From assembly GCA_002841885.1 (NCBI GenBank), contig PHBE01000009.1, positions 186,001 through 250,000 on the forward strand: DNA of 64,000 nucleotides, read 5' to 3'. The position numbers and the translations under genes are program-made. The notes beneath the pieces were generated by a model. It did not search any database, was not told where the DNA came from, and saw nothing but the letters and a program-made list of their open reading frames with translations. Of this stretch, positions 60,647-64,000 are shown piece by piece. This DNA comes from Deltaproteobacteria bacterium HGW-Deltaproteobacteria-18. GTDB lineage: Bacteria; Desulfobacterota; Desulfovibrionia; Desulfovibrionales; Desulfomicrobiaceae. Within the stretch, counting starts at the first letter, position 1; the number at the start of each line of letters is the position of its first letter.

Positions 60647-61742
60647 ATTTTGCGCCAGCCTGGCCTTGCGCCACACCACCGGTCTTGGGCCACGTACCTG
60701 GAAGCGCCTGCTCGCGCATTACGGAGACGCCCTGGCCGCAGCTTCTGATTTTGCATCCTGGACGGCGCGAGGCCTGGTTTCGGCTCGTGTGCAGGCCGAA
60801 TTTGCACGGGGCGGCTGGCGCGAGAAGGCCGAGGCCGAGCGGCGCAGGGCGGAGAGCTTAGGCTTTTCCACTGTTTTCTTTGGCCATCGTGCGTATCCCG
60901 AGCTGCTTCGCGAGATCCCCGATCCGCCTCTTTTTCTTTATTATCTCGGAGATCTGGCACTGCTGACCCGTCCTTGCGTGGCCGTGGTTGGATCCAGGGA
61001 CGCCTCCCGCTATGGCCTGGGCATGGCGGAGAGCATGGCGGCGTCCTTGAGCGCGGCCGGGATTTGCGTGGTTTCGGGCTTTGCACAGGGTATCGATCGT
61101 GCCGCGCATCAGGGTGCGCTGCGCGGGGTGGGCGGGACCATCGCCGTATTGGGCACGGGCCTTGACCTCGTTTATCCGGCCTCCAACGCCGATCTGTGGA
61201 AACAGGTCGCCGCCCATGGGCTCATCGTCAGCGAGTTCGCGCCGGGGACCAGGCCTGAAGGCATGAATTTTCCGCATCGCAATCGCATTGTCAGCGGCCT
61301 TTCTCTGGGTGTACTGGTTGTCGAAGGCGCGCTTGGCAGCGGCAGCCTGATCACCGCCGAGCTGGCCCTGGCCCAGAATCGCGACGTTTTCGCCCTGCCC
61401 GGGCCCGCCAACCTGAAAACTTATCAGGGCTGTCATCAGCTCATTCGTCAGGGAGCCTGTCTCGTACAGAGCGGAGAAGACATCCTGCGGGAATTGCAGC
61501 CTCGGCTGGGGGCGCTTTGCGCGCCGGAGGCGCCCGCCCCCGAGCCTCGTCTGCGAGAGCCGGAAGATCCCGAGCAGTGTATCGTGCACCGTCTGCTTGA
61601 AGGTGGCGAACCCCTGCATGTCGACACCCTGATCCGGCGGACGGGCTGGGCGGCGAGCAAGGTCAGCTCCACGCTCCTTTTCATGGAACTTCAAGGGATT
61701 GTGAAGCAGCTTCCGGGCATGTACTATGCCCTTGCAACGTGA
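60639..61742 (+). CDS. dprA: DNA-processing protein DprA
   Basis: 367 residues starting at GTG 60639 (overlapping the preceding stop). N-terminal HhH/SAM-like region (RHTTGLGPRTWKRLLAHYGD), then the DprA Rossmann fold: VVGSRDASRYGLGMAE, VSGFAQGIDRAAHQGALRG, GTIAVLGTGLDLVYP and FAPGTRPEGMNFPHRNRIVSGLS. The C-terminal winged domain (about 310-367) is present. Loads RecA on incoming single-stranded DNA during transformation; widespread also in non-competent bacteria. Confidence 0.95.
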   Translation: MDEFCASLALRHTTGLGPRTWKRLLAHYGDALAAASDFASWTARGLVSARVQAEFARGGWREKAEAERRRAESLGFSTVFFGHRAYPELLREIPDPPLFLYYLGDLALLTRPCVAVVGSRDASRYGLGMAESMAASLSAAGICVVSGFAQGIDRAAHQGALRGVGGTIAVLGTGLDLVYPASNADLWKQVAAHGLIVSEFAPGTRPEGMNFPHRNRIVSGLSLGVLVVEGALGSGSLITAELALAQNRDVFALPGPANLKTYQGCHQLIRQGACLVQSGEDILRELQPRLGALCAPEAPAPEPRLREPEDPEQCIVHRLLEGGEPLHVDTLIRRTGWAASKVSSTLLFMELQGIVKQLPGMYYALAT

Positions 61743-61766
61743 TTCAAAGATCATCTGGAGAAGAAT

Positions 61767-62120
61767 ATGCAAAAAATACCCCTGCAGCTGGCCAGACCTG
61801 AAATGGTTTTGGCCAAGCCCGTGACCCGGGAAAACGGGATGGTGCTCATCGCCGCAGGTACGGTTCTGACGGCGGGGCTCATCAGCAAGCTGGACAACAT
61901 GGGTGTGGAGCAACTCGTGGTCGAGGGCGAGACGCTTGAAATGGGCGGCGGGTGCAACGAAGAAGTGCTCGCCAAAAAGCGCGAGAGGCTTGACCATCTT
62001 TTCCGGAATTTTTCCGACGACAAGTACATGCAGCAGGTCAAGCAGATCGTTTCCGACTATTATGCACGTCAGTGCGCCCTGGCCGCCGCGGCCCAGGCTG
62101 CAAGGGAAGAGGGACAATAA
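61767..62120 (+). CDS. Small protein of unknown function, HD-GYP-associated-like fold
   Basis: 117 residues. The first 60 (ARPEMVLAKPVTRENGMVLIAAGTVLTAGLISKLDNMGVEQLVVEGE) match the short beta-alpha module often found before HD-GYP domains. The rest is a helical, Cys-containing tail (GGGCNEEVLAKKRERLDHLF). The module stands alone here and overlaps the HDOD gene (TAATG), suggesting the two act together. GGAGAAG ribosome site. Confidence 0.8.
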   Translation: MQKIPLQLARPEMVLAKPVTRENGMVLIAAGTVLTAGLISKLDNMGVEQLVVEGETLEMGGGCNEEVLAKKRERLDHLFRNFSDDKYMQQVKQIVSDYYARQCALAAAAQAAREEGQ

Positions 62121-62944
62121 TGGAAGAAGATCTGCGTACCAGCCAAAAGGGTGCGATTCTGGCGGTCAAGGACCTGCCGACCCTGCCCGGAGTCCTGCAG
62201 GAAGTCGCGATCCTGGTCGAGAATCCCAATTCGTCCACGGACCAGATAAGCAAGGCCATCTCCAAGGACCAGGTCCTCTCGGCCAAGGTCCTGAAAATGG
62301 TGAATTCGCCCATCTATGGCTTTCCGGGGCGGATCGGCTCCATTCAGCACGCCCTGGTTCTGCTTGGTTTCAATGTCATCAAGGGCATCATCATCTCGAC
62401 CTCGGTCTTTGATGTCATGAACGAGAACATGAAAGGCCTCTGGGAGCACAGCCTCGGCTGCGCCCTGGCCAGTTCCGCCATCGCCCGCGCCATCGGCTGC
62501 AAGGATCCGGAAGAATACGCGGTGGCCGGGCTGCTGCACGACATCGGCAAGGTCGTGGCCGCCGTGCAGCTCCCGGAAAGCCGGGCGGCCATAGACGCGC
62601 TCGTCCTCGAGAAGGACATCTCCTATCGCCAGGCCGAAAGCGAGGTGCTGGGTTTTGCCCACGACCGCATCAACCTGTGGCTGTGCAATTACTGGAACCT
62701 GCCCGCGAATCTGAAGGAAGGGCTCTCCTATCATCACCGGCCCATGTCGGCCACGCTCTATCCGAAGATCGCGCAGGTGGTGCATGTGGGGAATTTCATG
62801 GCGCGGCTTTTTGGCGTGGGCAATGGGGGCGACAACCAGGTCAGCGCCCTCGACGAAGGAGTGCTCGAGGTTCTCGAGATCACTCCGGAGATGCTTTTCA
62901 AGATCATGGATGGCCTTGAGCGCGAATTCGTGGATCTGGCATAG
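62120..62944 (+). CDS. HDOD-domain signalling protein
   Basis: 274 residues forming one HDOD domain: KDLPTLPGVLQEVAILVENP, SKDQVLSAKVLKMVNSPIYGFPGRI, a central LLGFNVIKGIIISTS and GLLHDIGKVVAAV. HDOD proteins regulate gene expression and signalling and usually lack hydrolase activity. Start ATG 62120 overlaps the previous stop. Followed 12 bases later by a receiver-GGDEF protein. Confidence 0.92.
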   Translation: MEEDLRTSQKGAILAVKDLPTLPGVLQEVAILVENPNSSTDQISKAISKDQVLSAKVLKMVNSPIYGFPGRIGSIQHALVLLGFNVIKGIIISTSVFDVMNENMKGLWEHSLGCALASSAIARAIGCKDPEEYAVAGLLHDIGKVVAAVQLPESRAAIDALVLEKDISYRQAESEVLGFAHDRINLWLCNYWNLPANLKEGLSYHHRPMSATLYPKIAQVVHVGNFMARLFGVGNGGDNQVSALDEGVLEVLEITPEMLFKIMDGLEREFVDLA

Positions 62945-62956
62945 GGGCCCCGCATC

Positions 62957-63895
62957 ATGAAGGACGGCAAGCATTTTTTCCTGGTCACCTCCGACGCCAA
63001 GCTTGAAGGCAGCCTGCGCGCCCTGTGGCCCGAAGATGAGGTCAAGTGGACCTGCTTTGCCCGGGGCACGTCGGCGCTGGAGTTTCTTTTCAGCGAGCCC
63101 CCGGATCTTCTGGTCGTGGACGAACAGTTGCCGGACATTGCCGGGGTGGAGCTGGTCCGGCTGATCAAGGGCGAGAACGTCTATCGCCAGCTGCCCGTGG
63201 TCCTTTGCCTGGCCAGCGAGGATCTGGCCGAACTTCAGGATTTCAGCACGCTGGAGATCGATGATTTTCTGGTCAAGCCTTTTTCGCCGTCCATCGCCAA
63301 GGGGCGCCTGATCCTGGCCTATCACCGCTCCACCCGTGAACTCGACGCCAGCCCGCTGACCAAGCTGCCCGGCAACACGTCCATCATCCACAGAATTCAG
63401 GATCTCATAGACAGGCAGGAGGACTTCGCCCTGGCCTACATCGACCTGGATCATTTCAAGTCCTTCAACGACAAGTACGGCTTTTCGCGCGGGGACGAGG
63501 TGCTGCTCATGACCGCGCGGGTCATTGTCAATTCCATCCGCGGCTTCATGGGGGCGAGCACGTTCGTCGGACATGTGGGCGGGGATGATTTCGTCTTCAT
63601 AGTGCCGCCGGAAAAGGCCGAGAGCGCCTGCCAGCAGGTCATCGACAATTTCGACTCCATCGTGCCCCATTTCTACGATCAGGAGGACCGCACGCGCGGG
63701 GCCATCCATTCCCTGGATCGCAAGGGCAAGGAACAGGTTTTTCCGCTTATGGCCATCTCCATCGCCGTGGTCCTGAACCGCGGCGGCAAGCTCAAGCATT
63801 TTGGCGAGGCTTCCCAGATCGCCATGAACCTGAAGAAGGAAGCCAAAAAGAACCCCAAGAGTTGCTATGTCATGGACAAACGGGCCGGCGCCTGA
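62957..63895 (+). CDS. Receiver-GGDEF protein (putative diguanylate cyclase)
   Basis: 312 residues. The N-terminal receiver-like domain (about 5-120) has VVDEQLPDIAG as the acceptor region but lacks the usual DD pair near the start (FLVTSDAKL), so phosphorylation is doubtful. The GGDEF domain (about 130-300) has active site GGDDF at 208-212, a functional-type variant, and no RxxD I-site five residues upstream. Expected to make cyclic di-GMP without product inhibition, if active. Overlaps the xerC/D start. Confidence 0.88.
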   Translation: MKDGKHFFLVTSDAKLEGSLRALWPEDEVKWTCFARGTSALEFLFSEPPDLLVVDEQLPDIAGVELVRLIKGENVYRQLPVVLCLASEDLAELQDFSTLEIDDFLVKPFSPSIAKGRLILAYHRSTRELDASPLTKLPGNTSIIHRIQDLIDRQEDFALAYIDLDHFKSFNDKYGFSRGDEVLLMTARVIVNSIRGFMGASTFVGHVGGDDFVFIVPPEKAESACQQVIDNFDSIVPHFYDQEDRTRGAIHSLDRKGKEQVFPLMAISIAVVLNRGGKLKHFGEASQIAMNLKKEAKKNPKSCYVMDKRAGA

Positions 63896-64000
63896 TCCTG
63901 TCGCGCTTTTCCTGCTCTATCTGGACGCCCAGCGTGGCTACTCCCCGGCCACCGTGGCCGCCTACGGGACCGATCTCGAGGGCGCGCACCTCTTTATGGG
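63867..64000 (+). CDS. XerC/XerD-type tyrosine recombinase (5' end only)
   Basis: About 44 codons before the window ends. The start ATG at 63867 lies 29 bases inside the GGDEF gene in another frame. The translation (DPVALFLLYLDAQRGYSPATVAAYGTDL) is the classic N-terminal SAM-like core-binding motif of XerC/XerD (FLxYLxxxRGxSxxTxxAYxxDL). The catalytic domain lies beyond the window. Confidence 0.85.
   Translation, partial: MSWTNGPAPDPVALFLLYLDAQRGYSPATVAAYGTDLEGAHLFM

Overview
The window is about 64 kb of GC-rich, densely packed Gram-negative chromosome. Outer-membrane assembly genes (tamA/tamB), an Mla-type lipid transport operon, OmpA and Pal-like proteins and lipoproteins point to a diderm. 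Many small iron-sulfur and redox proteins point to an anaerobe: single-cluster ferredoxin, ferredoxin-nitroreductase fusion, IscU-like and NifX-like proteins, a DUF5320 protein and an FMN reductase. With the heavy two-component and c-di-GMP signalling, the best guess is a sulfate-reducing deltaproteobacterium of the Desulfovibrionales (Desulfomicrobium/Desulfovibrio type). This is inference from gene content; there is no rRNA or tRNA to confirm it.

Layout. 1-6.4 kb (minus): class II photolyase, tamA, tamB (3' end beyond the window). 7.1-17 kb (plus): a signalling block with a PilZ-like protein, a PstS-OmpA fusion, a CheY-like regulator, a 1259-residue hybrid histidine kinase with three tandem HPt domains, a second output-less receiver, a GAF-fused GspE/PilB ATPase and a tail-anchored zinc-ribbon protein. 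17-22 kb: small heat-shock protein, HtrA/DegP protease, alanine racemase, PPC/DUF296 protein, two NlpC/P60 lipoproteins, DUF2784 protein. 22.6-32 kb: SNF2 helicase, RelA/SpoT, FKBP isomerase, zinc-dependent phospholipase-like protein, RF3. 32-40.9 kb: small orphan genes, an EamA transporter facing a MocR regulator across a palindrome, a REP-associated transposase gene split by its own repeat, trmJ, ychF, an aminotransferase and a ferredoxin. 40.9-50 kb: HigBA, a SlyD-like/methyltransferase fusion, IscU-like, nitroreductase/FMN reductase/HxlR, DUF401, YchJ, NifX-like, AhpD-like, RidA and LOG proteins. 51-54.5 kb: four-gene Mla/MCE lipid transporter. 54.7-64 kb: orphan secreted and membrane proteins, a PAS-GGDEF diguanylate cyclase, a TPR protein, dprA, a small unknown, an HDOD protein, a receiver-GGDEF protein and the start of a xerC/xerD-type recombinase.

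The strongest candidate for an undescribed system is the 7.1-17 kb signalling block. It combines envelope sensing (PstS-OmpA), a phosphorelay kinase with three HPt domains and separate receivers with no output domain, followed after a terminator by an orphan secretion/pilus-type ATPase with a GAF sensor. Other notable points are the SlyD-like/methyltransferase fusion, a transposase pseudogene in which deleting exactly 74 bp of repeat restores one reading frame, a repeat end that supplies the trmJ stop codon, and two about 125-bp MITE-like inverted-repeat elements of different families.
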